A stretch of DNA of 64,000 nucleotides. Source: Cherax quadricarinatus (lineage: Eukaryota > Arthropoda > Malacostraca > Decapoda > Parastacidae). A program made the position numbers and the translations under genes. The notes under the pieces were generated by a model that ran no database searches, was not told the origin of the DNA, and worked only from the letters and a program-made list of their open reading frames with translations. Each line of letters starts with the position of its first letter. Position 1 is the first letter of the stretch. Of the stretch, positions 31,106 through 42,114 are shown piece by piece. Location: contig NC_091298.1 in the NCBI RefSeq assembly GCF_038502225.1, forward strand, positions 41,650,862 to 41,714,861, in the 5' to 3' direction.

Positions 31106-32060
31106 TGGCATGCTGGGAATAAGTAGACTGGTGTGGGTGGCATCCTGGGTGTTATTGGACTGGTGTGACTCACATCCTAGGTGTTAGAAGACTAGTGCGG
31201 GTGGCATCTTAGGTGTTAGTGTACTGGTATGGGTTATATCCTGGATGTTAGTGGACTGGTGTGGGTGTTATACTGGGGGTTAGTGGACAGGCATGGGTCA
31301 CATCCTGGTTGTGTGCTGGTGAAGGGTCATATCATGGTTGTTTGTGTACTAGTGAAGGGTCACAATATGGGAGTTAGTGGACTGGTGTGGGTGGAATCCT
31401 TAGTGGTAGTGGACTGGTGTGGGAGGCATCCTGGGTGTTAGTGAACTGGTATGTGTCGCATCCTGGGGGTTAATGTACTAGTGTGGGTGGTATCCTGGAT
31501 GTAAGTGGACTGGTGTGGCTCACATCCTGGTTTTTAATAGACTAGTGTGGGTGGCATACTAGGTGTTAGTGGAGTGATGTAGGTGGCATCCAGGGAATTA
31601 GTGGACTGGTGTGGGTGGCATCCTGGGTCTTAGCAGACTGGGGTAGGTCACATTCTGTGTGTGAGTGGACTGCTGTGGGTAATATCCTAGGTGTTAGTAG
31701 ACTGGTGTAGGTGGCATCTTTGGTGTTAGTGTTAGTAGAATGGTGTGGGTCACATCCTGTGTGTTAGTGTACTGGTCTGGGTGGCATCCTGGGTGCTAGT
31801 AGACTGGTGTGGGTGGCATCCTGGGTGTTATTGCACTGGTGTGACTCACATCCTAGGTGTTAGAAGACTAGTGCGGGTGGCATCCTGGGTATTAGTATAC
31901 TGGTATGGGTTATATCCTGGATGTTAGTGGACTGGTGTGGGTCACATCCTGTGTGTTAGTGTACTGGTCTGGGTGGCATCCTGGGTGTTAGTAGACTGGT
32001 GTGGGTGGCATCCTGGGTGTTAGTGTAATGGTATGGGTTGCATCCTGGGTTTTAGTGGAA
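31105..32060. repeat. 32-bp minisatellite, copy 1
   Basis: Unit GTGTTAGTGGACTGGTGTGG plus GTGGCATCCTGG; GTGT at 31985 and 32017 gives 32 bp. About 30 diverged units. The unit is nearly the SINE 'S' body segment (CTGGGTGTTAGTCGACTGGT, GTGGGTCGCATCCTGG at 18731-18780, minus strand). Equivalent arrays: 33980-34740 and 36720-36960. Confidence 0.93.
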
Positions 32061-32064
32061 TGGT

Positions 32065-32400
32065 TGTCTTAGGGAACAGTGTATTCAAGGAATAGTAGTC
32101 TCAAGGAACGATGGTCTCAAGGAACAGTGGTCTCAAGGAAATGTAGTCTCAAGGAATGGTGGACTCAAAGAATGTGAAAAAAGGGAAAAAGGGTAAAAAA
32201 AAAAAAAAAATAACCAGCAAACCTATGACTATCACCAGAACTATCAACACTACCCTTACTGCTCATAATTCGAGGGTAACTATTTTTTTGTTTTGTTGAT
32301 ATTATAGTGATGAGGTCAGTGATGAAATACAATTTATGATATGTTCACTGGTTGTCTTATGTAGTGAACTTCAACAAAATCACTATAGTATAAAGCAAAA
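32065..32400. other. Tail of unit 1 and head of unit 2
   Basis: TAGTCTCAAGGAA-type short repeats (32085-32170), a 16-base poly(A) and a unique stretch ending TATAAAGCAAAAATG before the second ORF. No other feature is seen. Confidence 0.6.
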
Positions 32401-32784
32401 ATGAAATTTGAAGAGAACGGTTTGAGAGAGGAGGAGAGCGGATGTGTTGTGGCCGCCGGGAGATTCCCACGACTTCGGCGTCCACCACAGAGGCTCAGAT
32501 TTCCAAAGAAAAATAATCTTTCTCAATCCACCACTAAACAAGAACCAGAAAGACAGATCATCTACCAGGAGATCCCTGACCCTAAATGGCTTGAATTTAA
32601 GCCAGATTACAAGCCAAACCAAGTCCCCACTAACTTGACTACCAAGGATGTTCCTGTTGAAGAACCTAAAAAAAACAAGAAAAATAAGACCAAAAAGAAT
32701 CAAAATAAAGATAATTCCACTGTAAGTAAAGAGAAAAAGAAAAAAACAAAAAATGCCACACTGAACAACAAGAAAAAACATTGA
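32401..32784 (+). CDS. Lys-rich ORF, copy 2 (127 aa), unknown
   Basis: Full version of the ORF: starts MKFEENGLREEESGCVVAAG, then the same body as copy 1, ending KNATLNNKKKH. The DNA at 35157-35540 gives an identical protein. Tandem duplication, not selection, can explain the identity. No signal peptide or membrane segment is seen. Poly(A) 52 bp after the stop suggests retrocopy origin of the original unit. Could be a fragment of a host cDNA; no family recognised. Confidence 0.45.
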   Translation: MKFEENGLREEESGCVVAAGRFPRLRRPPQRLRFPKKNNLSQSTTKQEPERQIIYQEIPDPKWLEFKPDYKPNQVPTNLTTKDVPVEEPKKNKKNKTKKNQNKDNSTVSKEKKKKTKNATLNNKKKH

Positions 32785-32831
32785 GCTACAAGGTTCAAGA
32801 GGGGACTGAAACTGTGAAAAAAGGGGAAAGG

Positions 32832-32880
<49 letters not shown>

Positions 32881-33979
32881 AACTCTGTTATGCAGCCACC
32901 TCCACGTGGTGAGTTCTGGGTATCTTGTAAGACTGTTGTTGTTACTTCATACTAAGTCATACAAGATAGCTGAGAGCTGCTCATATTCTATACATATATT
33001 GACTATCATAAAAGAATATATACAGCGGAACCTCGGTTTTTGTCTACCTTGGTTTTCATCGAACTTGGTTTTATATGACTTTTTTTGTCAAAATTTTGTC
33101 CTACTTTTCATTTATCAGCTCGGTTTTCATTGAGTTGACAGTCGTACGCCGTACCGAACATGTCCGCCCACACTCACACAAAGCATCTCGAGCATTCTGA
33201 GTCAGTCTGGCTGGAGGGTGGTAGTGATGGTGGTAGAGATAAGTTATCTGCCCTCTCCTCTCCTCACCGTCTTCCAAATGCCAACAAGAGTTGTCTATAA
33301 AAATTAAAGTGATGTTAAATGTTCATTTATCTAATTCAATAGTCCTTTATATTTATTTCTCATTGTTTTCTGTATGTAAAACTATAGATATTCTCTATAA
33401 AATGTATATTTTTTTAATACTTTTGGGTGTCTGAAACAGATTAACTGGATTCACATTATTTCTCATGAGCAATATTCCTTCAGTTTTCGTCGAAATTGTT
33501 TTCTTGGTCTTATTTGATAGAATGAAAGATATACTATGGAAATAAGGATGATTTTCATTGATTTCACAATGAAAAGGACCTTGAAATTGAGGTCAAAGTA
33601 GCAAAAATGTTCAATTTTTGTCGATTTTCAAGTGTAAACAAATGACGTCACCATCCAATAAGTGTCCAACTAACCATTCTAATACACAGTCATGAATGGG
33701 TTGAAATTATTTACACAATTATTACAATAATGCAGTAGTCTACATAACAGATAATCTTCTATTTCTTGCTTGAATAAAAATTCAAAATAGAAAGCAAAAG
33801 GGGCCTGGACACGTGAAGTTGAGAGTAAAGGTAGAAAGTTCAAAGTGAACATAGAAAACAGTAAGGTGCTGAGGGTATCAAATTATTTAGATAAAGAAAA
33901 ATTGGATATCAAATTGGGGAAGGGGAGTATGGAAGAAGTGAATGTTTTCAGATACTTGGGAGATGACGTGTCGGTGGCA

Positions 33980-34740
33980 TGCTGGGAATAAGTAGACTGG
34001 TGTGGGTGGCATCCTGGGTGTTATTCGACTGGTGTGACTCACATCCTAGGTGTTAGAAGACTAGTGCGGGTGGCATCCTAGGTATTAGTGTACTGGTATG
34101 GGTTATATCCTGGATGTTAGTGGACTGGTGTGGGTGTTATACTGGGGGTTAGTGGACAGGCATGGGTCACATCCTGGTTGTGCGCTGGTGAAGGGTCATA
34201 TCATGGTTGTTTGTGTACTGGTGAAGGGTCACAATATGGGAGTTAGTGGACTGGTGTGGGTGGAATCCTTAGTGGTAGTGGACTGGTGTGGGAGGCATCC
34301 TAGGTGTTAGTGAACTGGTATGTGTGGTATCCTGGGGGTTAATGTACTAGTGTGGGTGGTATCCTGGATGTAAGTGGACTGGTGTGGCTCACATCCTGGT
34401 TTTTAATGGACTAGTGTGGGTGGCATACTAGGTGTTAGTGGGGTGATGTAGGTGGCATCCTGGGAATTAGTGGACTGGTGTGGGTGGCATCCTGGGTCTT
34501 AGCAGACTGGGGTAGGTCACATTCTGTGTGTGAGTGGACTGCTGTGGGTAATATCCTAGGTGTTAGTAGACTGGTGTAGGTGGCATCTTTGGTGTTGGTG
34601 TTAGTAGAATGGTGTGGGTCACATCCTGTGTGTTAGTGTACTGGTCTGGGTGGCATCCTGGGTGTTAGTAGACTGGTGTGGGTGGCATCCTGGGTGTTAG
34701 TGTAATGGTATGGGTTGCATCCTGGGTTTTAGTGGAATGG
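33980..34740. repeat. 32-bp minisatellite, copy 2
   Basis: Same unit and order of variants as at 31105-32060, about six units shorter. The difference lies in a block near the end (31790-31985 of copy 1), so deletion or expansion happened after the tandem duplication. Confidence 0.93.
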
Positions 34741-35156
34741 TTGTCTTAGGGAACAGTGTATTCAAGGAATAGTAGTCTCAAGGAACGATGGTCTCAAGGA
34801 ACAGTGGTCTCAAGGAAATGTAGTCTCAAGGAATGGTGGACTCAAAGAATGTGAAAAAAGGGAAAAAGGGTAAAAAAAAAAAAAAAATAACCAGCAAACC
34901 TATGACTATCACCAGAACTATCAACACTACCCTTACTGCTCATAATTCGAGGGTAACTATTTAAAATAACCAGCAAACCTATGACTATCACCAGAACTAT
35001 CAACACTACCCTTACTGCTCATAATTCGAGGGTAACTATTTTTTTGTTTTGTTGATATTATAGTGATGAGGTCAGTGATGAAATACAATTTATGATATGT
35101 TCACTGGTTGTCTTATGTAGTGAACTTCAACAAAATCACTATAGTATAAAGCAAAA

Positions 35157-35540
35157 ATGAAATTTGAAGAGAACGGTTTGAGAGAGGAGGAGAGCGGATG
35201 TGTTGTGGCCGCCGGGAGATTCCCACGACTTCGGCGTCCACCACAGAGGCTCAGATTTCCAAAGAAAAATAATCTTTCTCAATCCACCACTAAACAAGAA
35301 CCAGAAAGACAGATCATCTACCAGGAGATCCCTGACCCTAAATGGCTTGAATTTAAGCCAGATTACAAGCCAAACCAAGTCCCCACTAACTTGACTACCA
35401 AGGATGTTCCTGTTGAAGAACCTAAAAAAAACAAGAAAAATAAGACCAAAAAGAATCAAAATAAAGATAATTCCACTGTAAGTAAAGAGAAAAAGAAAAA
35501 AACAAAAAATGCCACACTGAACAACAAGAAAAAACATTGA
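35157..35540 (+). CDS. Lys-rich ORF, copy 3 (127 aa), unknown
   Basis: Protein identical to copy 2, 2756 bp downstream. Same poly(A)-after-stop context (35591-35610). Same caveats as copy 2. Confidence 0.45.
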   Translation: MKFEENGLREEESGCVVAAGRFPRLRRPPQRLRFPKKNNLSQSTTKQEPERQIIYQEIPDPKWLEFKPDYKPNQVPTNLTTKDVPVEEPKKNKKNKTKKNQNKDNSTVSKEKKKKTKNATLNNKKKH

Positions 35541-36969
35541 GCTACAAGGTTCAAGAGGGGACTGAAACTGTGAAAAAAGGGGAAAGGGGTTAAAAAAAAA
35601 AAAAAAAAAAGGAACTCTGTTATGCAGCCACCTCCACGTGGTGAGTTCTGGGTGTCTTGTAAGACTGTTGTTGTTACTTCATACTAAGTCATACAAGATA
35701 GCTGAGAGCTGCTCATATTCTATACATATATTGACTATCATAAAAGAATATATACAGCAGAACCTCGGTTTTTGTCTGCCTTGGTTTTCATCGAACTTGG
35801 TTTTATATGACTTTTTTTGTCAAAATTGTGTCCTAGTTTTCATTTATCAGCTCGGTTTTCATTGAGTTGACAGTCGTACGCCGTACCGAACATGTCCGCC
35901 CACACTCCCACAAAGCATCTCGAGCATTCTGAGTCAGTCTGGCTGGAGGGTGGTAGTGATGGTGGTAGAGATAAATTATCTGCCCTCTCCTCTCCTCACC
36001 GTCTTCCATATGCCAACAAGAGTTGTCTATAAAAATTAAAGTGATGTTAAATGTTCATTTATCCAATTCAATAGTCCTTTATATTTATTTCTCATTGTTT
36101 TCTGTATGTAAAACTATAGATATTCTCTATAAAATGTATATTTTTTTAATACTTTTGGGTGTCTGAAACAGATTAACTGGATTCACATTATTTCTCATGA
36201 GCAATATTCCTTCAGTTTTCGTCGAAATTGTTTTCTTGGTCTTATTTGATAGAATGAAAGATATACTATGGAAATAAGGATGATTTTCATTGATTTCACA
36301 ATGAAAAGGACCTTGAAATTGAGGTCAAAGTAGCAAAAATGTTCAATTTTTGTCGATTTTCAAGTGTAAACAAATGACGTCACCATCCAATAAGTGTCCA
36401 ACTAACCATTCTAATACACAGTCATGAATGGGTTGAAATTATTTATACAATTATTACAATAATGCAGTAGTCTACATAACAGATAATCTTCTATTTCTTG
36501 CTTGAATAAAAATTCAAAATAGAAAGCAAAAGGGGCCTGGACACGTGAAGTTGAGAGTAAAGGTAGAAAGTTCAAAGTGAACATAGAAAACAGTAAGGTG
36601 CTGAGGGTATCAAATTATTTAGATAAAGAAAAATTGGATATCAAATTGGGGAAGGGGAGTATGGAAGAAGTGAATGTTTTCAGATACTTGGGAGATGACG
36701 TGTCGGTGGCATGCTGGGAATAAGTAGACTGGTGTGGGTGGCATCCTGGGTGTTATTCGACTGGTGTGACTCACATCCTAGGTGTTAGAAGACTAGTGCG
36801 GGTGGCATCCTAGGTATTAGTGTACTGGTATGGGTTATATCCTGGATGTTAGTGGACTGGTGTGGGTGTTATACTGGGGGTTAGTGGACAGGCATGGGTC
36901 ACATCCTGGTTGTGCGCTGGTGAAGGGTCATATCATGGTTGTTTGTGTACTGGTGAAGGGTCACAATAT

Positions 36970-37112
36970 GGGAGATCATACATACCCAGGATGACTCGAG
37001 TATGGAACACATTCGTACAGCATAATGATGTCAACGAGATAAAGTCAGTTGATCAAATGAAAATGCTGGCCCACAGATGGCTCCAACTTCATCCTGTTCC
37101 CTACTTGTATGT
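36970..37112 (+). pseudogene. C-terminal end of an unassigned LINE ORF, split by the RTE insertion
   Basis: Reads SYIPRMTRVWNTFVQHNDVN and EIKSVDQMKMLAHRWLQLHP, resembling the extreme C terminus of LINE RT proteins (PR-x-R-x-WN). It continues after the RTE element at 40277-40470, which repeats the last 105 bp and then gives a stop (TCTCATAACA) and 3' UTR. It truncates the third 32-bp minisatellite on its left. Confidence 0.6.
37008..37112. repeat. 105-bp target-site duplication, left copy
   Basis: CACATTCGTACAGCATAATG through CCCTACTTGTATGT is repeated exactly at 40277-40381, on either side of the RTE element. No mismatch is visible, so the insertion is recent. Confidence 0.88.
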
Positions 37113-40100
37113 TTTTCTTTTTTTTTATTATTATCACACTGGCTGATTCCCACCAAGGCAGGGTGGCCCGAAAAAGAAAAACTTTCACCATCATTCACTC
37201 CATCACTGTCTTGCCAGAAGGGTGCTTTACATTACAGTTTTTAAACTGCAACATTAACACCCCTCCTTCAGAGTGCAGGCACTGTACTTCCCATCTCCAG
37301 GACTCAAGTCCGGCCTGCCGGTTTCCCTGAACCCGTTCATAAATGTTACTTTGCTCACACTCCAACAGCATGTCAAGTATTAAAAACCATTTGTCTCCAT
37401 TCACTCCTATCAAACATGCTCACGCGTGCCTGCTGGAAGTCCAAGCCCCTCGCACACAAAACCTCTTTTACCCCCTCTCTCCAACCTTTCCTAGGCCGAC
37501 CCCTACCCCGCCTTCCTTCCACTACAGACTGATACACTCTTGAAGTCATTCTGTTTCGCTCCATTCTCTCTACATGTCCGAACCACCTCAACAACCCTTC
37601 CTCAGCCCTCTGGACAACAGTTTTGGTAATCCCGCACCTCCTCCTAACTTCCAAACTACGAATTCTCTGCATTATATTCACACCACACACTGCCCTCAGA
37701 CATGACATCTCCACTGCCTCCAGCCTTCTCCTCGCTGCAACATTCATCACCCATGCTTCACACCCATATAAGAGCGTTGGTAAAACTATACTCTCATACA
37801 TTCCCCTCTTTGCCTCCAAGGACAAAGTTCTTTGTCTCCACAGACTCCTAAGTGCACCACTCACTCTTTTCCCCTCATCAATTCTATGATTCACCTCATC
37901 TTTCATAGACCCATCCGCTGACACGTCCACTCCCAAATATCTGAATACTTTTACCTCCTCCATACTCTCTCCCTCCAATCTGATATTCAATCTTTCATCA
38001 CCTAATCTTTTTGTTATCCTCATAACCTTACTCTTTCCTGTATTCACCTTTAATTTTCTTCTTTTGCACACCCTACCAAATTCATCCACCAATCTCTGCA
38101 ACTTCTCTTCAGAATCTCCCAAGAGCACAGTGTCATCAGCAAAGAGCAGCTGTGACAACTCCCACTTTGTGTGTGATTCTTTATCTTTTAACTCCACGCC
38201 TCTTGCCAAGACCCTCGCATTTACTTCTCTTACAACCCCATCTATAAATATATTAAACAACCACGGTGACATCACACATCCTTGTCTAAGGCCTACTTTT
38301 ACTGGGAAATAATTTCCCTCTTTCCTACATACTCTAACTTGAGCCTCACTATCCTCGTAAAAACTCTTCACTGCTTTCAGTAACCTACCTCCTACACCAT
38401 ACACTTGCAACATCTGCCACATTGCCCCCCTATCCACCCTGTCATACGCCTTTTCCAAATCCATAAATGCCACAAAGACCTCTTTAGCCTTATCTAAATA
38501 CTGTTCACTTATATGTTTCACTGTAAACACCTGGTCCACACACCCCCTACCTTTCCTAAAGCCTCCTTGTTCATCTGCTATCCTATTCTCCGTCTTACTC
38601 TTAATTCTTTCAATAATAACTCTACCATACACTTTACCAGGTATACTCAGCAGACTTATCCCCCTATAATTTTTGCACTCTCTTTTATCCCCTTTGCCTT
38701 TATACAAAGGAACTATGCATGCTCTCTGCCAATCCCTAGGTACCTTACCCTCTTCCATACATTTATTAAATAATTGCACTAACCACTCCAAAACTATATC
38801 CCCACCTGCTTTTAACATTTCTATCTTTATCCCATCAATCCCGGCTGCCTTACCCCCTTTCATTTTACCTACTGCCTCACGAACTTCCCCCACACTCACA
38901 ACTGGCTCTTCCTCACTCCTACAAGATGTTATTCCTCCTTGTCCTATACACGAAATCACAGCTTCCCTATCTTCATCAACATTTAACAATTCCTCAAAAT
39001 ATTCCCTCCATCTTCCCAATACCTCTAACTCTCCATTTAATAACTCTCCTCTCCTATTTTTAACTGGCAAATCCATTTGTTCTCTAGGCTTTCTTAACTT
39101 GTTAATCTCACTCCAAAACTTTTTCTTATTTTCAACAAAATTTGTTAATAACATCTCACCCACTCTCTCATTTGCTCTCTTTTTACATTGCTTCACCACT
39201 CTCTTAACCTCTCTCTTTTTCTCCATATACTCTTCCCTCCTTGCATCACTTCTACTTTGTAAAAACTTCTCATATGCTAACTTTTTCTCCCTTACTACTC
39301 TCTTTACATCATCATTCCACCAATCGCTCCTCTTCCCTCCCGCACCCACTTTCCTGTAACCACAAACTTCTGCTGAACACTCTAACACTACATTTTTAAA
39401 CCTACCCCATACCTCTTTGACCCCATTGCCTATGCTCTCATTAGCCCATCTATCCTCCAATAGCTGTTTATATCTTACCCTAACTGCCTCCTCTTTTAGT
39501 TTATAAACCTTCACCTCTCTCTTCCCTGATGCTTCTATTCTCCTTGTATCCCATCTACCTTTTACTCTCAGTGTAGCTACAACTAGAAAGTGATCTGATA
39601 TATCTGTGGCCCCTCTATAAACATGTACATCCTGAAGTCTACTCAACAGTCTTTTATCTACCAATACATAATCCAACAAACTACTGTCATTTCGCCCTAC
39701 ATCATATCTTGTATACTTATTTATCCTCTTTTTCTTAAAATATGTATTACCTATAACTAAACCCCTTTCTATACAAAGTTCAATCAAAGGGCTCCCATTA
39801 TCATTTACACCTGGCACCCCAAACTTACCTACCACACCCTCTCTAAAAGTTTCTCCTACTTTAGCATTCATGTCCCCTACCACAATTACTCTCTCACTTG
39901 GTTCAAATGCTCCTATACATTCACTTAACATCTCCCAAAATCTCTCTCTCTCCTCTGCATTCCTCTCTTCTCCAGGTGCATACACGCTTTTTATAACCCA
40001 CTTCTCGCATCCAACCTTTACTTTAATCCACATAATTCTTGAATTTACACATTCATATTCTCTTTTCTCCTTCCATAACTGATCATTCAACATTACTGCT

Positions 40101-40276
40101 ACCCCTTCCTTTGCTCTAACTCTCTCAGATACTCCAGATTTAATCCCATTTATTTCCCCCCACTGAAACTCCCCTACTCCCTTCAGCTTTGTTTCGCTTA
40201 GGGCCAGGACATCCAACTTCTTTTCATTCATAACATCAGCAATCATCTGTTTCTTGTCATCTGCACTACATCCACG
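37113..40276 (-). mobile_element. RTE-clade LINE, intact ORF
   Basis: A 3.2-kb non-LTR retrotransposon in reverse orientation. The 3' UTR is about 260 bp (CGGGCCACCCTGCCTTGGTG, CAAGACAGTGATGGAGTGAA) and ends in GTGTGATAATAATAAAAAAA. It has a single ORF. The exact 105-bp flanking duplications are unusually long for a LINE. Fragments of the same family lie at 16870, 25141, 29305, 30950, 33825, 36580, 47540-51712 and 49677-50250, so the family is abundant. Confidence 0.93.
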
Positions 40277-40303
40277 CACATTCGTACAGCATAATGATGT
40301 CAA
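37373..40303 (-). CDS. RTE ORF: endonuclease-reverse transcriptase (976 aa)
   Basis: Uninterrupted. Endonuclease (1-240): TNVRG (7-11), LSETKL (35-40), VVGDMNAKVG (141-150), LLDYVLVDK (209-217), SDHFLVV (236-242). RT: GKAAGIDGIKIEMLK (484-498), VPLYKGKGDKRECKNYRGIS (531-550), MDLEKAYDRV motif A (614-623), GLRQGCVMSP motif B (671-680) and LLFADDTVLL (719-728) with both catalytic Asp. The C terminus has GRRGRGRPRKGWREGVKEVL and ends MVFNT. Length is in the RTE range. The first nine codons, including the ATG, lie inside the flanking duplication, so this copy probably lacks its own start region. Biochemical potential looks complete; expression is unknown. Confidence 0.95.
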   Translation of the reverse strand: MTSLCCTNVRGCSADDKKQMIADVMNEKKLDVLALSETKLKGVGEFQWGEINGIKSGVSERVRAKEGVAVMLNDQLWKEKREYECVNSRIMWIKVKVGCEKWVIKSVYAPGEERNAEERERFWEMLSECIGAFEPSERVIVVGDMNAKVGETFREGVVGKFGVPGVNDNGSPLIELCIERGLVIGNTYFKKKRINKYTRYDVGRNDSSLLDYVLVDKRLLSRLQDVHVYRGATDISDHFLVVATLRVKGRWDTRRIEASGKREVKVYKLKEEAVRVRYKQLLEDRWANESIGNGVKEVWGRFKNVVLECSAEVCGYRKVGAGGKRSDWWNDDVKRVVREKKLAYEKFLQSRSDARREEYMEKKREVKRVVKQCKKRANERVGEMLLTNFVENKKKFWSEINKLRKPREQMDLPVKNRRGELLNGELEVLGRWREYFEELLNVDEDREAVISCIGQGGITSCRSEEEPVVSVGEVREAVGKMKGGKAAGIDGIKIEMLKAGGDIVLEWLVQLFNKCMEEGKVPRDWQRACIVPLYKGKGDKRECKNYRGISLLSIPGKVYGRVIIERIKSKTENRIADEQGGFRKGRGCVDQVFTVKHISEQYLDKAKEVFVAFMDLEKAYDRVDRGAMWQMLQVYGVGGRLLKAVKSFYEDSEAQVRVCRKEGNYFPVKVGLRQGCVMSPWLFNIFIDGVVREVNARVLARGVELKDKESHTKWELSQLLFADDTVLLGDSEEKLQRLVDEFGRVCKRRKLKVNTGKSKVMRITKRLGDERLNIRLEGESMEEVKVFRYLGVDVSADGSMKDEVNHRIDEGKRVSGALRSLWRQRTLSLEAKRGMYESIVLPTLLYGCEAWVMNVAARRRLEAVEMSCLRAVCGVNIMQRIRSLEVRRRCGITKTVVQRAEEGLLRWFGHVERMERNRMTSRVYQSVVEGRRGRGRPRKGWREGVKEVLCARGLDFQQARVSMFDRSEWRQMVFNT

Positions 40304-40381
40304 CGAGATAAAGTCAGTTGATCAAATGAAAATGCTGGCCCACAGATGGCTCCAACTTCATCCTGTTCCCTACTTGTATGT
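40277..40381. repeat. 105-bp target-site duplication, right copy
   Basis: Exact repeat of 37008-37112. The interrupted LINE ORF continues after it. Confidence 0.88.
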
Positions 40382-40477
40382 CTCATAACAATAAAAATGC
40401 TTTCAAATGAGCTGATGTAGGTAACAGCTCTTAGCTTGCCAATAAAGTTAGGAATCCTTAACCTGTCAAACCCTAAG

Positions 40478-40990
<513 letters not shown>

Positions 40991-40994
40991 GGGT

Positions 40995-41360
40995 TAATAA
41001 CTAAACACTTTATCAAACACTATACATCAGTCCTCACCAAATTAATCAGAAATTCTAAGCAACTATACTATTCTAATAGATTCACTGAAACGAGAGACAT
41101 AAAAAGACCTGGAAAACATTCTCTCAGATCCTGGGCACCAAATGAACTGAAGTTCCAGCTTATTGATACAGCTAACAAGTTAAATGACTTCTCAACCATA
41201 GGATCAAATCTTGCAAGTAAAATTCCAATTACCAATGCCCAAGCTAATGATTATCTAGATGGAAACATCCCAACATCCCTCTGTCTTACACCAACAGAGC
41301 CCACTGAGGTTACCATGATAATAAACTCTAAAAAATAAATCAGGAAATGTAACCCAAGTA
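40995..41360 (+). pseudogene. L-family LINE ORF2, 5' part, split by a Tigger-like element
   Basis: TTTATCAAACACTATACATC to AAAAATAAATCAGGAAATGT is collinear with 9505-9910 of the L-family element (end of endonuclease linker, start of RT). Small deletions destroy the frame. The other half continues at 45782-47530. The break lies at a TA. Confidence 0.85.
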
Positions 41361-41611
41361 CAGTGGACCCTCATTTTTCGTAAGGCTCAAAAGTCATAAT
41401 TTTCGGAAATCGCAACTTTTTTCATCAAAACATTGACTCGCAAATAGTCGTTCATCTGGGACACGTACACACAGCCCTGAGCCAACTCACACTCCATTCC
41501 CAGCCAGTGTGTCATTGTTTATCAGTGAGTGACGATGATCCCACAAGTTCATACAATACATTTCATAACATTCCATTCGTTTTAGTGCCTGCAATTGCTA
41601 AATAAATCACT

Positions 41612-41715
41612 ATGGCTCCAAAGAAAGCTTCTAGTGCCAGCCCTTTGGTAAAGAATGTGAGAAACACACATAATTTAAGAAAAAGTTTGCAGAAAAATAC
41701 GAAAGTGGTGGTGGC
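41612..41715 (+). pseudogene. Tigger-type transposase, N-terminal remnant
   Basis: Starts MAPKKASSASPLVKN and, after a frame break, reads KKFAEKYESGGGRV. Both resemble the start of Tigger/jerky-like transposases (MAPKR..., then the first DNA-binding helix-turn-helix). Similarity is lost in a GTGGTA microsatellite. No DDE domain remains. Confidence 0.55.
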
Positions 41716-41950
41716 AGAGTGGTAGCAGTTGTGATAGTGGTAGAGGGTGCTAGTGATGATGTTAGAGGGTGGTAGTGGTGGTGGTAGCAGTTGTGATAGT
41801 GGTAGAGGGTGGTAGTGATGGTGGTAGTGGTTGTGACGGTGGTAGTGGTTGTGACAGTGGTAGAGGGTGGTAGTGATGGTGGTAGTGGTTATGATAGTGG
41901 TAGAGGGTGGCAGTGATGGTGGTAGTGGTTGTGATGGTGGTAGAGGGTGC
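41702..41950. repeat. GGTGGTAGTGGTTGTGATAG minisatellite
   Basis: Imperfect repeats of about 39 bp (GTGGTAGTGGTTGTGATAGT plus GGTAGAGGGTGGTAGTGATG). Confidence 0.9.
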
Positions 41951-42114
41951 CTTCTTCAGTGATTCAGCAATTCTTCTAACTCCTCCAATGTTGTTGGAGT
42001 TATATAGTGCTACAGAAAACACCACCGCCTCAGCTGCTGCTCCACTATGGCTTATGCTCTCAGTGGCCCTTATACCCCCAACAACAACACAACACAACAC
42101 TTCTTGTGACATTC

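Larger units (their letters stand above)
29560..36985. repeat. 2.8-kb composite unit in three tandem copies
   Basis: Units begin at about 29560, 32216 and 34970. Copies two and three are offset by exactly 2756 bp in the ORF region and are almost identical. Each holds in order a Lys-rich ORF, a poly(A) run, Tigger-like and piggyBac-like fragments, an RTE RT fragment, a 32-bp minisatellite and a TAGTCTCAAGGAA tract. The first copy lacks its left end (RTE tail instead). The third lacks most of its minisatellite. Copy three starts with a 79-bp duplication (34888-34965, 34966-35043). Length differences come from poly(A) and minisatellite changes. Confidence 0.92.

Noticed and set aside
38673..39359. 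Plus-strand 228-residue ORF
   Set aside because: Lies wholly antisense to the intact RTE protein and has the composition expected of its complement.
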